Part shown: positions 20,464 through 30,639 of the stretch, one piece after another
Numbering within the stretch: position 1 is the stretch's first letter
Layout: each line of letters starts with the position of its first letter
DNA from: Isochrysis galbana
Lineage: Eukaryota; Haptophyta; Isochrysidales; Isochrysidaceae
DNA: 64,000 bases
Reading direction: 5' to 3'
NCBI GenBank assembly: GCA_018136815.1
Contig: CM030936.1
Location: 3,144,474 to 3,208,473, forward strand
Translations under genes and position numbers: made by a program
Notes under the pieces: model-generated
What the model saw: only the letters and a program-made list of their open reading frames with translations
Told to the model about the DNA's origin: nothing
Database searches by the model: none

Positions 20464-21348
20464 CAAAGAACGCTAGAAGATTTCGATTCTCCATCTCTTT
20501 CTCTTCTCGCACCATCTATGGTGCCCCTCAGTACCTGCCCCAACCCCCAAGCGAACGCGCAAAAAGCCATTAATAGTATGCATTATATTAGCAACGGATT
20601 GCTGCAGCAGCATACACTTGCAGCCGCCTACTTTTCTCCTTTCTGATGCATCTTGGTCTCTGTGGGTGCTAGTGCTTTTCACTGTTTTACACTCGCCATT
20701 ACGTGCTTACGGCCCTAACTAAGCACAACTCGCGACTCACGACCACGTCAGGTCAAAAGGGTACCGGCGGTTAGCGCGAGTTGATATTGGTATTGGTATT
20801 AGCTCTATCCTCTATCCACTCCAAGGTTGAAGTTGAAGTTTAATTTGCCAACTCCCCTTGGAGATCGGTGTAGGTTTGCTTCCTAGGTGAGGGAATCTTG
20901 CTCGCCCCATGATGCAAGATGTAAGTGGCATGCAGCAGCTCTTGGCCCCCTTGGTACTTTCTCATGTCGGTTGGTAGGTGCTCCAGGTTGCCAAAGCTTG
21001 TAGAAGGTAGAAGGCTCAAGCTCAACGGCAAGGTATCATCGATTCCAATAACATCTCGTTGCGATCTGTATCAAGTATCACTAACAGATAACAGTGACCG
21101 CCCAGTGTGGGCCGTGCACCCACGTAGTGCGGCTCATGACCGGCGCCCATTGACCATTGGCGCGCCACGTATGGGGTCTAGGTCTGGAGGGCGCGTGGCA
21201 TCGAAAGTCCCGGGGTACCACCCGGGGGCGGAGCGGCACCCCGTGCGCGTGCGACGGGAAAGGGAGGGGGGCCGAAAATCCATACTCACATATCGCCACA
21301 CATACGACACGGCCTACGGCCGCACAACAATGTCCGATTCGCGCTTGT
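20464..21348. other. Intergenic, nothing recognised
   Basis: AT-rich patches and short unsupported frames. GC-rich near 21120-21260. Confidence 0.45.
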
Positions 21349-22770
21349 TCATCCTAGGATGTGCTGCTCAAGGAATGCGCGTGTTGCTCCCGCTTTCCCT
21401 CGAATCTCTATGGGCAAAGCAAGGAAAATTTGCACCGTCCACTTACCACCATCATCTGCAAGCTGCACCTCGCCTTGACGGCGAGGATTATCAAGCTCCT
21501 CTTCCTCGAAGTCACGATTTTCTCGGTCTGCTCTCTCACGATCTATTTGTCGATATTCCACAGCAGCCCCTCCATGCCACGAAAATGGGTCCACGTCACC
21601 ACAGAGCTCAGCGTTGGTGCTGTAGAACAAGATGGCGCAGCCTCGTTTCGGATGTACGCACAATCCGACGCCGTCAGGTCCACGTGAAGTGAGAACGTCG
21701 GGGGACACGTGGTGGTGCGCTTTTGCGCCAACGTACCTTCGACTGTGGTGGATGGCTGCATCAGCAGCAGTGCAAAGCACCGCAGCAGCTGCCGTGCTTT
21801 CCACTGCTTCGAGACTAATCTCTCCATCATTGATCTCAAGTTCAACCGCTTCTGAAGTAGAGGTGAGGCCAAGGGCGACGAGCTCCTCACCAGCCACTCG
21901 CACACGGGAGGCCGCTTGCCCATCGCCCGCATCCCGTTTGATCACGTCTTCGCCCACTTCAATAGCTTGATGTTTCGAGTGGTGCCGCTCAGAAGGGATG
22001 GGCCGCTTCTCACCCACAAGTGGCTCCTTCTCAACGCACGGAACCAGCTCAGCGGCCTGCTGGATTGCACAGGGGAAAACGGTTGTACCTCCACGTTCCG
22101 GCTCTATTGTGTTCAAATATATTACTATGGTGGCCCATCGGTAGGCCGCGCCATTGTTCTGATCCACGTGCAAGCCGATGCTGGCCCCCCCATTCCCGCT
22201 AGTCTCAGGAGCATTGAATGTCAGCTGGAATCCTGAGGAGCGATCTCCCGAGCCCGAGCCTCCCACGCCTCCTCCGCTCGAACACCGAATGTCGCAGCCA
22301 GTGAGGGCTTTGGCGCGCTCAGCGAGTAGCGTGACGAGCCTTGCCTCTTCCCCCCCCGCTTCCAGGTCACCCGGCAATGTCGGCATCTGGAGCATCCGCT
22401 TCGCCACCTGCCTGCCTTGCCACCCTGGCGACCATCCCGCTGCCGGTTTGAGCTGTGCGTCTCCGCTGGCACCTAGACGGATAAAAGCGTCACATTCCGC
22501 GGCGGAGCAAAAGTCCGGGCATGCGAGGATGCGCGGCGCGTCCTCGAGCAGGAAGGTGCGAGCGCGGAGGCTGGCAGCATCCATCGGCGGCCCCTCTCGG
22601 CCACGCTCCACCCTCTCGAAGGGGCGCATCCAGCCGCGCCAGCGCGCATCCCACTCGGTCCTCGCTTGTGTTGCCTCTTCGCTCCCCTCGCTCGCCGGCG
22701 GAGGCTGCAATTTGGCGTGGAGCTGCGCGTGGAGAAAGGCGAGGATCTCGTCCCCCGACGCCGCTGCCAT
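21349..22770 (-). CDS. Prolyl-4-hydroxylase-like 2OG-Fe(II) dioxygenase
   Basis: 473 residues, no intron. The jelly-roll core shows LHVDQN (His201, Asp203; iron ligands), RWATIVIYLNTIEPERGGTT typical of P4H, HPKRGCAILFYS, and the distal His399 in FSWHGG. The oxoglutarate-binding Lys is most likely Lys443 in GGKWTVQIFL. Two features are odd: about 140 residues separate FP (232) from HPKRG, and about 33 charged residues separate His399 from the Lys box, where ordinary P4Hs have around ten. There is no clear signal peptide, so a cytosolic or nuclear target is possible. Fe(II), oxoglutarate and O2 use is inferred from the family. The substrate is unknown. Confidence 0.82.
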   Translation of the reverse strand: MAAASGDEILAFLHAQLHAKLQPPPASEGSEEATQARTEWDARWRGWMRPFERVERGREGPPMDAASLRARTFLLEDAPRILACPDFCSAAECDAFIRLGASGDAQLKPAAGWSPGWQGRQVAKRMLQMPTLPGDLEAGGEEARLVTLLAERAKALTGCDIRCSSGGGVGGSGSGDRSSGFQLTFNAPETSGNGGASIGLHVDQNNGAAYRWATIVIYLNTIEPERGGTTVFPCAIQQAAELVPCVEKEPLVGEKRPIPSERHHSKHQAIEVGEDVIKRDAGDGQAASRVRVAGEELVALGLTSTSEAVELEINDGEISLEAVESTAAAAVLCTAADAAIHHSRRYVGAKAHHHVSPDVLTSRGPDGVGLCVHPKRGCAILFYSTNAELCGDVDPFSWHGGAAVEYRQIDRERADRENRDFEEEELDNPRRQGEVQLADDGGKWTVQIFLALPIEIRGKAGATRAFLEQHILG

Positions 22771-22911
22771 CGGCGGGGCGACTGCTTCACGCGCGCTTCA
22801 CACGGGTGAGGGCAGTGCGCTACTCTCCCTCCCCCCCCCCCCTCCCATCTCCCTTCTCCCTCTCTCTCTCTCTTTGTCGGCGTAGCAGGCTCGACGCGTC
22901 GGCGGCTTTGT

Positions 22912-23092
22912 GGATCATTCACACTTTAAAAAAAAAGATCTGAAGGTTCTGGGCTACACACCTATCGCTAGACAGCGCAACCTACTGCTACTGCACATCA
23001 GCCAGCGCCCTTATCTCCCTTCTCTCCGCCCCCTTGCCTTCCCCCCCTCGTTCCTTTGTCCTTGGTGTCGGGGGTGCGGATCATTCACACTT
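22912..23092 (-). mobile_element. LINE-B 3'-end insertion with 15-nt target-site duplication
   Basis: GGATCATTCACACTT is present at 22912-22926 and 23078-23092. Between them, on the minus strand, lies about 150 bp of LINE-B 3' UTR ending GAACCTTCAGATC then oligo(T). Strongly 5' truncated. It sits about 150 bp upstream of the P4H start, so it may lie in that gene's promoter. Confidence 0.82.
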
Positions 23093-23229
23093 AAGCACTA
23101 CTGACTAGCTAGCCCGGAATGGATGTGTTTGCCATCAACACCCCGAAGAGCGAGGAACTCGGTCAGATAGAGAGATTAGAAGAGCTGCGGTCTTGAACTT
23201 GGTACTCATGATCGAGCAGCCAACCGAGG

Positions 23230-24060
23230 AGCGCAAATGCCGCTGGGCACGGTCCGAAAGTTGGGTCTATGTAATGTTTCGCCCTAGTCGAAGTGCGAAG
23301 TGCCCTGGGCCCAGCCTCCTAGCCAATCGCCTCGGGTGCGCGGAACTTTGATGGCTTCCGCCGCCGAAGAGGCTCCCGAGCGGATGGAGTGGCCTAGGTA
23401 TGCGAACCCTGGAGGCGCCAAGATGGCGCATTGTTTGAGGCCTTGTGCTACCCAAGTGGACATCGACGCGGTAGTGGGAGGTGCTTCCGCAGTTCCGCAG
23501 CTAACTGGAAGAGGAAAGGGGGCTACGGACCGAGACGCGCTCGGGCTTGAAGGTACAAGCGAGCTAGCTGAACCACGTCGAGCACCGCCGACGGTACGCC
23601 GTTAGACGGAGGCGGGTGGATGGGTGGATCGGGATGCGAACTATGCGCCTCGCGGAGATATGTTTGCGTTGTTTTTCCGTCAGGCGGTCAGGCGCAGCCA
23701 CATGTATTGCGCGTCGATTCCGAAGTCGTTGAAGGAAAGGACGGTGGTGGAGTCTTGCCTGCCCATGAAGAGGAAGGCTAGAGAGATGGAGAAAGCCCGT
23801 CGGAGGCGGCAGGCTTCCGCCCTGATGTCGTGACACGCTGGCCGGGACAGCGCATTTGCTAGAACTGTGAGGACGGCGGACGCGGGAAGGGGAGTCCGGG
23901 AGTCTGTTGTACGAGCTCGTGCCTGCGAACGCGCCATGCCTTTGCGGACGAGGGCGACGAGGTGGCCCGTCGCCGGGCGGTCGTAGCCGAAATCCGCGTG
24001 CGCTGAGTTGATGGCAGAGAGGTACGGCTGCAAGCTGGAGGTTGCTACGCTGCTAACGCT
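23230..24060 (-). pseudogene. Tyrosine recombinase relic (Crypton/DIRS-like)
   Basis: Minus-strand segments in successive frames give a core-binding domain (SSLQPYLSAINSAHADFGYD, GHLVALVRKGM), then FSISLAFLFMGRQDS, a basic KQRKHISARRIVRIP block, and the catalytic HxxR box YLGHSIRSG followed by GGWAQGTSHFD. At least two frameshifts occur, and a stop follows FD where the active-site Tyr region is expected. Tyrosine recombinases of this build are carried by Crypton and DIRS elements. A 46-bp LINE 5' end (24061-24107) abuts its upstream side. Confidence 0.68.
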
Positions 24061-24107
24061 GCGGGGGCTCGTGCCCCCCCCATGGGTCAACCAAGTATAA
24101 ACTTAGT
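24061..24107 (-). mobile_element. Very short LINE 5' end
   Basis: The hairpin (24089-24107) plus TGACCCATGGGGGGG and the G/C stem, in minus orientation. Nothing more of the element is present. Confidence 0.55.
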
Positions 24108-24302
24108 AGTAGTTGACAAAGTTGATGGATATATACCGGAAGGGAGAAGGGAGAGTCTTGCTTGGACTTCCTCAGAGAAGGAAAGGAAGACGAAGAAGAT
24201 GAAGACGCATGGAGCATGGAAGCCGTGCGCCAGGCGCCAAGCGTATGAGTATGATTGCGGGTGGTTTGCAACATGCGTACCAGTGGACTCAATTATATAG
24301 CG

Positions 24303-24505
24303 TATAAAAAACATCTGAAGATTCTGGGCTATACACCTACCGTCTACAGGACTCTCCAACTCTATTTCCATCGCCCTTATCTTCCCTCCCTCCACCTCCT
24401 CCCCTGCCCCCCTTCTTTCCTTTTTCTTTGGTTTCCGGGGTCCGACCTCGGTGCACTACCTGAGGTCTGGTTTGGAGTGTGGGGTCCGGGCAGGCCTTTT
24501 GACAA
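24303..24505 (-). mobile_element. LINE-B 3' end
   Basis: Nearly identical to 58346-58548. Read on the minus strand it holds the stem CCTCAGGTAGTGCACCGAGG (24446-24465) and ends GGTGTATAGCCCAGAATC, TTCAGATG, T6. 5' truncated near 24505. Confidence 0.75.
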
Positions 24506-25534
24506 TTGTTTACATATATACATTCGACATTCGAGTAGTATTGTAAACGTTAACGGACCATGGCTCAACTTTATTAGTTAGTTATGCCCCATATTCCATA
24601 TTCGACGGAACGCCACCTAACTTGAGGAGTTGCACCTCCAGTCCTCCAGCCTCCAGGGCTCCAGGGGTCCGAGCGAGCGCTTGTCGACGTCAATCGGGCC
24701 ATGGCCGTGGGCGTCGGGCCGGATCGAATCGAGGCATTCCTGCGGTGCGAGGGTCGAGGATGGGTCAATACGAGTGTGTGCTGTGTGCGACCCTTAAGCT
24801 TAAGAACAAGAACCAGCGTGCGACCTACGAGCCTACGAGTGACCCCCCCCCTCTGCCTCTGCTCGCGAGAGCTCTAGGCTCTGCATGGCCACCACCTCCA
24901 GGCCATTCTTCGGCCGATCACGCGCGATCGGACGTCGCGGAAGCTCCCCGTTTCTAAGAGTGATGCGCCCCACACTCACCGCTCTGATTCCCTTCCGTGA
25001 GCGCCCGCCTCAAGCCTCAATCTCAATCTCCCAAAATAGATATAGACCGCCACGCGCGGGCGCGGGGCAAGGGAGGGGGTCCCTCACCGACGCCATTGCC
25101 TTTCGTGTGGCGGGAGGGGGTTCGTCGGAGTGGGGAGGCGGCTGGTGGGGCAGGCAGGTGGGGGGGGGCCTGCGGAATCCTTGGACAACCAGGGGAAGTG
25201 GACTTGAAGTGGGAAATAGTGGTTAAAAAGAGTGAGTGTACTCTGAGTGTGAGTGGACGGGCTACGTCTAGACTCTCTATGCAGTCGAACTCGCGCTGCG
25301 GCTTCACGGGCGGCGCGAGGATCAGGAGGCACATGTCGCGTCTGTTGCCCCCACAGGAAGGTGAACATCGTGAGCCTGCCCGAGTGCTTGAGCGTCCAGC
25401 AAGTTAACAGCAGCTGCGTTCTACAAAACGGGTTGATATATCCCTACTCTAGACTGGGGAAAGCTAACTAACCCTGTAGACCATAGAGAGAGACCTCCGA
25501 AACGAGGAGGGAGGGAAAGAGAGCTCGCGCGACG
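24506..25534. other. Intergenic
   Basis: TTCGACGGAACGCCAC (24600) resembles the 3' tail of the MGQY transcript. 24900-25200 is GC-rich. The last 60 bases are the purine-rich leader of the next gene. Confidence 0.4.
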
Positions 25535-26494
25535 ATGGCTGCCGACTCTTCTTCCCTCCCGTTGCGCCTGTTCTTGCTGCTGGCGAGCGCGAGCGGCGCG
25601 ATGGTGTCGCCTTCTTTCGACAAGTTCATGGAACACTCGCTCGGCAGCTGGCGCGGCGCTGGCTTCACTTGGACGCCTGAGCGCGAGGGAGAGGAGAGCG
25701 TGCCACTCGGAGTCTCGGCCGGCTTCATCTCTCCTCCGCTCCACACCTCCACTGAGGTGAGCGAGGTGATGCGCTCGTGCGGGGGGGCAGTGCAAGGGGT
25801 GCGTGAGCTCCGCCGGCCTTCGGGCGGGGATGTCACCCTCAACCGGCAGACAGAAGGCACCACCTTCTTCTCGTACGGCACGTGGGCAGAGGTTCCAGCA
25901 GTCATTGGTGGCGCAGCGAGCGAGGACATCCTTGGCTCGTCGCAGGGATTCGGCGTCGCGGTCAATATTGCGCATAGCGACAACACACGGCGTCGGTTAC
26001 TTCTGGTCATCGTCGATGGCAGCTTGGTGGCGTGCGACGTCGCCATCGAGGGGCGACCGAGCGATCCCATGCCAGAGTGTGCATCTACCCTTCTTGCGAA
26101 TCGGTTGCAGGTTGTCGTGAATGCCAACGCCTGGGAGGGCGGTGCGTCACAGCTTAGACTGACTGGCGTGCCACCGGCCGGCCGACCGTGGAGCAATATG
26201 CAGACCAAATGGTCCCAGGATCATACGCTCATTGAAGGAGGTGCCCCACTGCTGCCACAGGAGGCGGCTTTTATGCCAGGTGGCTGCTGGGCGCGCGTGG
26301 TTGATGCTGATACACCAGAAGGAGTGGATCGGGGTTTGCTGATAGAAGTTGGTTCTCTCTCTCTGGAGTCAGGGGAAGTGAAGACGTTGACCCATTCATT
26401 TATGGGAAGCAAGCAAGGCGGTCTCAGCTTAGCAAGCGTCGTTTTCAGCAAAGTCGAAGCCATCGACGATGAGGGTGATGAGGATGAGAAATAG
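25535..26494 (+). CDS. DUF3598-like (lipocalin-type) protein with signal peptide
   Basis: 319 residues, one exon. The N-terminus LPLRLFLLLASASGA looks like a signal or plastid-targeting start. The body opens FDKFMEHSLGSWRGAGFTWT and near the end has MPGGCWARVV followed by GLLIEVGSLSLESGEVKTLT. A starting F..F..S.G.W.G.......G pattern and a late PGG..(V/A)R block are what I know from DUF3598 / chromophore-lyase-like beta-barrel proteins of cyanobacteria and algae. I assign this tentatively. The C-terminus is acidic (EAIDDEGDEDEK). If correct, a plastid role in pigment or heme handling is possible but not shown. Confidence 0.5.
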   Translation: MAADSSSLPLRLFLLLASASGAMVSPSFDKFMEHSLGSWRGAGFTWTPEREGEESVPLGVSAGFISPPLHTSTEVSEVMRSCGGAVQGVRELRRPSGGDVTLNRQTEGTTFFSYGTWAEVPAVIGGAASEDILGSSQGFGVAVNIAHSDNTRRRLLLVIVDGSLVACDVAIEGRPSDPMPECASTLLANRLQVVVNANAWEGGASQLRLTGVPPAGRPWSNMQTKWSQDHTLIEGGAPLLPQEAAFMPGGCWARVVDADTPEGVDRGLLIEVGSLSLESGEVKTLTHSFMGSKQGGLSLASVVFSKVEAIDDEGDEDEK

Positions 26495-26920
26495 AAAGGG
26501 GAGGAGATGGACGTCAATGGGCATGTGCCGGCCTTGCGGTTGTTTGCCTTATTGGCCAGGTGGGCAAGTACGTGCCGCGGCAGTATTCCACATGTGCCCG
26601 CCCGGCGAGTATCGCCATCGGGCGCTCGCGGGGCATTGCATCATCGTGTATGCACCGTTGTTCATGTTGCAGCACTAGAGCTTGGGGGAGAACACATCCT
26701 CAATTTGCCCCTTTGATAACCTGCTACTCTATATTTTCATTGTCCAATTCCAATTATTGCCCCTCAACACACACGACAACAAAGCTCGGGAGGGAAACAT
26801 ATCAATGGCGGAACTACATCAAGAGATCGGTGGCGCCGGCTAAAAGCGCAGGTTCGTCGCCTGTCGAGACCTACACACCGGCGAAATTCGAAATTCTATT
26901 AAAAGCTTTGGGAAAACGGT

Positions 26921-27680
26921 AAAAAAATTCAATATTCTCGCATCCCAAACGTGGCTTTGCTCGTCTGTCGTCTATTTTGTAGCCACGCCCGTTTCCTATC
27001 TCCTTCCTCCCCAGCCTACCGCCTACCTTGCGGCAACTCTCAACTCTTCCCCTCTCTTGCGCGCCTCTTGCTCTTGCTCTACTTAGTACGCTTAGGGGCT
27101 CAACTAAGTTCATACTTAGTTCAGCATGGGGGGGCGCCTCGCGTCCCCCCTCTCAGGCACCAATTCCCCTCCGGGGGCCCTGTCGGTCATCCCCATGCTC
27201 TGCCTTTTGGCATGAGCAGGGCACTCAACACAACCACCCAGACCCCCAGTGGGCGCGGGTCGCGAGCCGCACTCCCTGGCCCGCTTGGGCCTGCTCTCGT
27301 ACTGACTCCCCCCCCCCATCCCTGGTCGCCAGGCAGACAGAGGCCACCGGGAGGCACCCAGGGCCAGCGAGGCAAAGCGTAGGAGAGGCAGGGGGGGCCC
27401 GGGGCTGAGCCCCAGCCTCCACTGTCCCCTGAGCTGCCCTGGCTGGCCCTCCGGATGCCCCCAAAGGACCTCTGAGAGCAGGCCGTGGCGCGCCGCATGG
27501 CGACGCGCCGCAGGGAGAGAGGTAGATGAGAGCGAAGTGAGGGAGAGGGGGGGGATTTGCACCCCCCCCCCGATGGAGTGTGGTGAGAAACGAGCCCCGT
27601 TTGCGTTAGCAAGCGGGCGGAGAGGCGGGGCGGCTGGCGACAGGAGGGGGATGAGGAGGGAGAGGCTCAAGACGCCTATC
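26921..27680. mobile_element. LINE composite: 3' end (minus) joined to 5' end (plus)
   Basis: 26921-27100 is a 3' UTR on the minus strand (T7 end, GAATATTG, GCGTGGCTAC, CCGCAAGG, AGTAGAGC..TAAGCCCC). At 27102-27121 it meets the hairpin AACTAAG-TTCATA-CTTAGTT of a plus-strand 5' end, which runs to about 27680 through the GCACCCCCCCC and CGTTTGCGTTAGCAAGCGGG blocks shared with 35140-35713. A back-to-back 5' junction of this kind is expected from twin priming. Confidence 0.65.
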
Positions 27681-27689
27681 GGTTAGAAA

Positions 27690-28043
27690 GTTCTGTCCTT
27701 AAACTAAGGACGGTGTCCTTGAAAATCCATGAAATCTAAGGACTCTGGCCTTCAATGCCTTTGATGTGGCTTAGAGTGTAGAGTGAGCTTTTGGGACATC
27801 CCACCCCCTGAAGCAAATCATCTTTACCTCCCATTCAACCTAAGCTCTCCCCATGACCAACTCTGCAGAGCTTGTCATAGTTCACTTTTGCTGCCACATT
27901 CAGCATGTGGTGCTGCACTCGGACGATCCGCTCACGGGGGAGGAGTTTTCTTTTAGCCCTTTTGAGCCGTATGTTGACAAATTGGGCTGTTGGATGGCAA
28001 AATCACGCTTCGTCGTCACTTAAGGTCTCAAAGAGGGCAATCA
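27690..28043 (+). repeat. Palindrome-ended repeat, second copy, cut by assembly gap
   Basis: Starts with the hairpin GTCCTTAAACTAAGGAC (27695-27711) and a second GTCCTT..AAGGAC pair. 27755-28043 aligns with 45665-45955 (for example CTCTCCCCATGACCAACTCT and AGGTCTCAAAGAGGGCA). The right end is lost in the gap. Confidence 0.8.
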
Positions 28044-28143
28044 NNNNNNNNNNNNNNNNNNNNNNNNNNNNNNNNNNNNNNNNNNNNNNNNNNNNNNNNN
28101 NNNNNNNNNNNNNNNNNNNNNNNNNNNNNNNNNNNNNNNNNNN
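28044..28143. other. Assembly gap, 100 N
   Basis: Exactly 100 N, so the true size is unknown. Confidence 1.
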
Positions 28144-28165
28144 GCACCACCCGTTTTGGGCATCA

Positions 28166-28368
28166 GGTAGCAAAGACCGGGACCAGCCAACCATGGATCA
28201 ACTACTCACCGCTCCCGCGCTGTATTTAAAGTTGTGCAGGTAAACCGGTGTGGCATTTGCCATGATGCAATTGCCATCGAACGGTAGCAAAGGCCGGACC
28301 CCTGGGCTCTATTTACATTTGTGCAGGTAAACCGGTGTGGCATTTGGCATGATGTACTTGCCATCGAA
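28166..28368. repeat. Duplicated 3' end of the histidine phosphatase gene
   Basis: TTGTGCAGGTAAACCGGTGT through CCATCGAAC occurs at 28232-28281 (outside the gene) and 28319-28368 (last codons of the gene). Lead sequence GGTAGCAAAG is also doubled (28166, 28283). A local duplication next to the gap; it may be real or an assembly artefact. Confidence 0.75.
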
Positions 28369-29289
28369 CCCAAGGTATGTCTTGCCATCGACAACTTTGC
28401 CATTGCCTGTCAGCACGCTGAGCCCAGCGCCCGCCATCGAGTGCCCGTACATGACGACGAGCGGGGCGGGCTTCCCGGCTGCCTTGCGCTCTGCAGCAAG
28501 GGGTGCCAACCGGTCGTTCAACTTGTCCAGCATTCGGCGCATGCGAGTAAGCATGGTGACAAACGACTCGGCCTCGAATTCCGTGCCATCTGACGGGCGA
28601 ACGTAGGGTTTGGGAGCAGTCACGACCACGTTTTGCGTGAGGTAGAAGAGGTGACACATGTTCTCCTTGTCGAGATCCTTAACCATCACGTTGTCCCAGC
28701 TGCCGAAGTGCATCTCAGCAGCTTCCTCCCAGGTCTCAGTAACCTTCTCCCTCTCTTTGTCCCTGCGCACCCATGCCATGCCGGTGTCCGTGGCACGCGA
28801 AAGCGGCGAGAGGACGACCAAATCAGGCGTCACACCCAGCGCGTCCAACTTGTCCGCTGCCTCCTCCGCCTGACCACGGCCAATCTCGTTGAGTGCATTG
28901 TTCGGCTCATCCACGTAACCCTGGTACACCCTTGGCTCGGTGTTGCCGGTGGTTTTTCCGTGGCGACAGTAGATGAAGTCAAAGCAGAGAGGTACAGGAG
29001 TGAAGTCATCCGCGTATGAGAGCTGTCCGCCCTTCAGGTCGAGCTTGCAGCCCTGGGCGGCCGCCTGCGCGACGAGGTCGGCAGTGTCGACTGCCCCTGA
29101 GTCTAGCCATGCCTCGTATGCGGCCTGCTGAGCGGGCTGGGCGGCGGCGATGTCGGCATAGAGCTGATCGAGCGATGGTTCCACGCCTGCAGCGGCACTC
29201 ATGCTTGGTTGTGCGCGGGAGAGACGGGGAGAAGGGGTGGGCGCTGGGAGGACGAGCGAGGTCGCGAGCAGGCTGCCGAGGGCGAGCAT
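28309..29289 (-). CDS. Histidine phosphatase (phosphoglycerate-mutase-like)
   Basis: 326 residues, one exon. The N-terminus (ALGSLLATSLVLPAP, then a Ser/Arg/Pro stretch) suggests a signal or plastid-targeting sequence. The catalytic RHG motif is YCRHGKTTGNTE (Arg109, His110); LSPLSRATDTG gives the next Arg, FGSWDN the acid region, and VVMYGHSMAG the second catalytic His (His283). This is the 2-His phosphatase core. A phosphohistidine intermediate is expected; whether it is a mutase or phosphatase is open. The first 95 residues before the core are Ala rich. Its last codons are duplicated downstream. Confidence 0.85.
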   Translation of the reverse strand: MLALGSLLATSLVLPAPTPSPRLSRAQPSMSAAAGVEPSLDQLYADIAAAQPAQQAAYEAWLDSGAVDTADLVAQAAAQGCKLDLKGGQLSYADDFTPVPLCFDFIYCRHGKTTGNTEPRVYQGYVDEPNNALNEIGRGQAEEAADKLDALGVTPDLVVLSPLSRATDTGMAWVRRDKEREKVTETWEEAAEMHFGSWDNVMVKDLDKENMCHLFYLTQNVVVTAPKPYVRPSDGTEFEAESFVTMLTRMRRMLDKLNDRLAPLAAERKAAGKPAPLVVMYGHSMAGAGLSVLTGNGKVVDGKTYLGFDGKYIMPNATPVYLHKCK

Positions 29290-29399
29290 GCGAGAACGAG
29301 ATGAGCCTCGGAGGATAGAGATTAGCGGAGCGCGAAGAGAATAGAAAGCGAGAGAGGAGGAGAGGGAGGCCTGTGTGCGAAAGTGGGGCGCAGCACGCC

Positions 29400-30000
29400 C
29401 AGACCCCCACGCGCGGCCGCAGCTCTCCTAGCGGATGATGCCCCCCGCCCAAAAGAAAGAGAGAGAGAGAGAGGGCTTCCGCAAGAAGAGAGAAGAAACG
29501 ACCACACCCCGCTCTTTTCTTGCAAGAGAAGGGACGAATATCGCCCAGACCTCTCTCCCGTCCTTCTCTTGGAAGGAAATCTCTCTCTCTCTCTCTCCTC
29601 TCCGGCGAGGGCCCTCAGCAGAGGCGATCGCGCGCACACAGCAACTTCTTCCTCTCTCTCTCTCTCGTCTCCCACTCCTCTCTCTCCTCCTCCTCAGCTC
29701 TCTCGTCTCTGGTCTTCCCCCTCCTCCTCTGCTCTCTTCTCTCTCTCCCCTCGGAGGATCTCCCTCTTCCCCCCCCCCCTCCGACCCTCCGTTTTCTCTC
29801 TCTCGAAGCTCTCCCTCTCTGCTCCTCCTCCTCGCCTCCTCGGCGGCGGGACCCCCCCCCCCCCCTCCTTCCCCCCCGCGTCCAGATGCCCCCCCTCTCT
29901 CCCCCCTCCCCCCCCTCTCTCTCTCTCCTGTGTCTGTGGCTCTGGGGGCGGGGGCGCGCCGTGCACATCGCGTTCAAGCCTGCTCCCTCGTCCATATAGT
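29400..30000. repeat. CT-rich low-complexity tract
   Basis: Pyrimidine runs (CTCTCT, CCTCCTCC, poly-C to 12) over about 600 bp; reading frames here are composition artefacts. It lies just upstream of the histidine phosphatase start. 30001-30640 shows nothing recognised. Confidence 0.8.
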
Positions 30001-30639
30001 TACTCTGTCCTTCCTCGGCTCGCCCTCCGACGGCGCGAGTGGCGCCGCTGCCGGATCGAGCGGCATCCACGTCATCCACGCTTGGGCGGTCAAACAGCCG
30101 TTTTAACGTCTAAGGGTGAAAATTGACCAAGTCAAGATTGAGGATTCATTACGAGATTTTTGGGTATGGTGACCGGATAGGTGTAACTAGCACATATCCG
30201 GTGCCCTTTGGGCCCCAGACCCCCCACGGTAGCCCTCACAGCGATGCGTAATATGGATGAGGAGTGAGCATGAGCAAGTGGTAGCGTAGCGGGCATCTTG
30301 CATCTTCACAAGAATTTTTTTAGTACTTTGAAAATTCAAAGTCAAGGTGTGGCGCTTTTCTAAGACGGACAACATGCGTCTGACGTCTGACCCCGGACGG
30401 AGGCGGAGGCGAGCAGGTTGCAAAAAGCCGCGCTCAGGAAGAAGAAAAGAATAAGAAGAAGTGAACCCTCCACACCCACACCCTCCGGCTCCGGTTTCCG
30501 GTTTGGGGAACAGGGGGGGGGGAGGTAAAATAGGGGAAGAGGGGGCGGGTGTCCTGCAAGTAGAACATATACCATCCGTATGGGGGTATTTGCCAAAAAA
30601 CAACCAAACCTGAGGCCTGATGTTGCAACCTTTAGTGTT

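Noticed and set aside
27905..28243. Frames spanning the N gap
   Set aside because: They run through 100 unknown bases and have no recognisable ends.
29383..30126. Several overlapping Ser/Pro/Leu-rich frames of 150-250 residues
   Set aside because: CT-rich low-complexity DNA keeps many frames open; no domain or codon structure.
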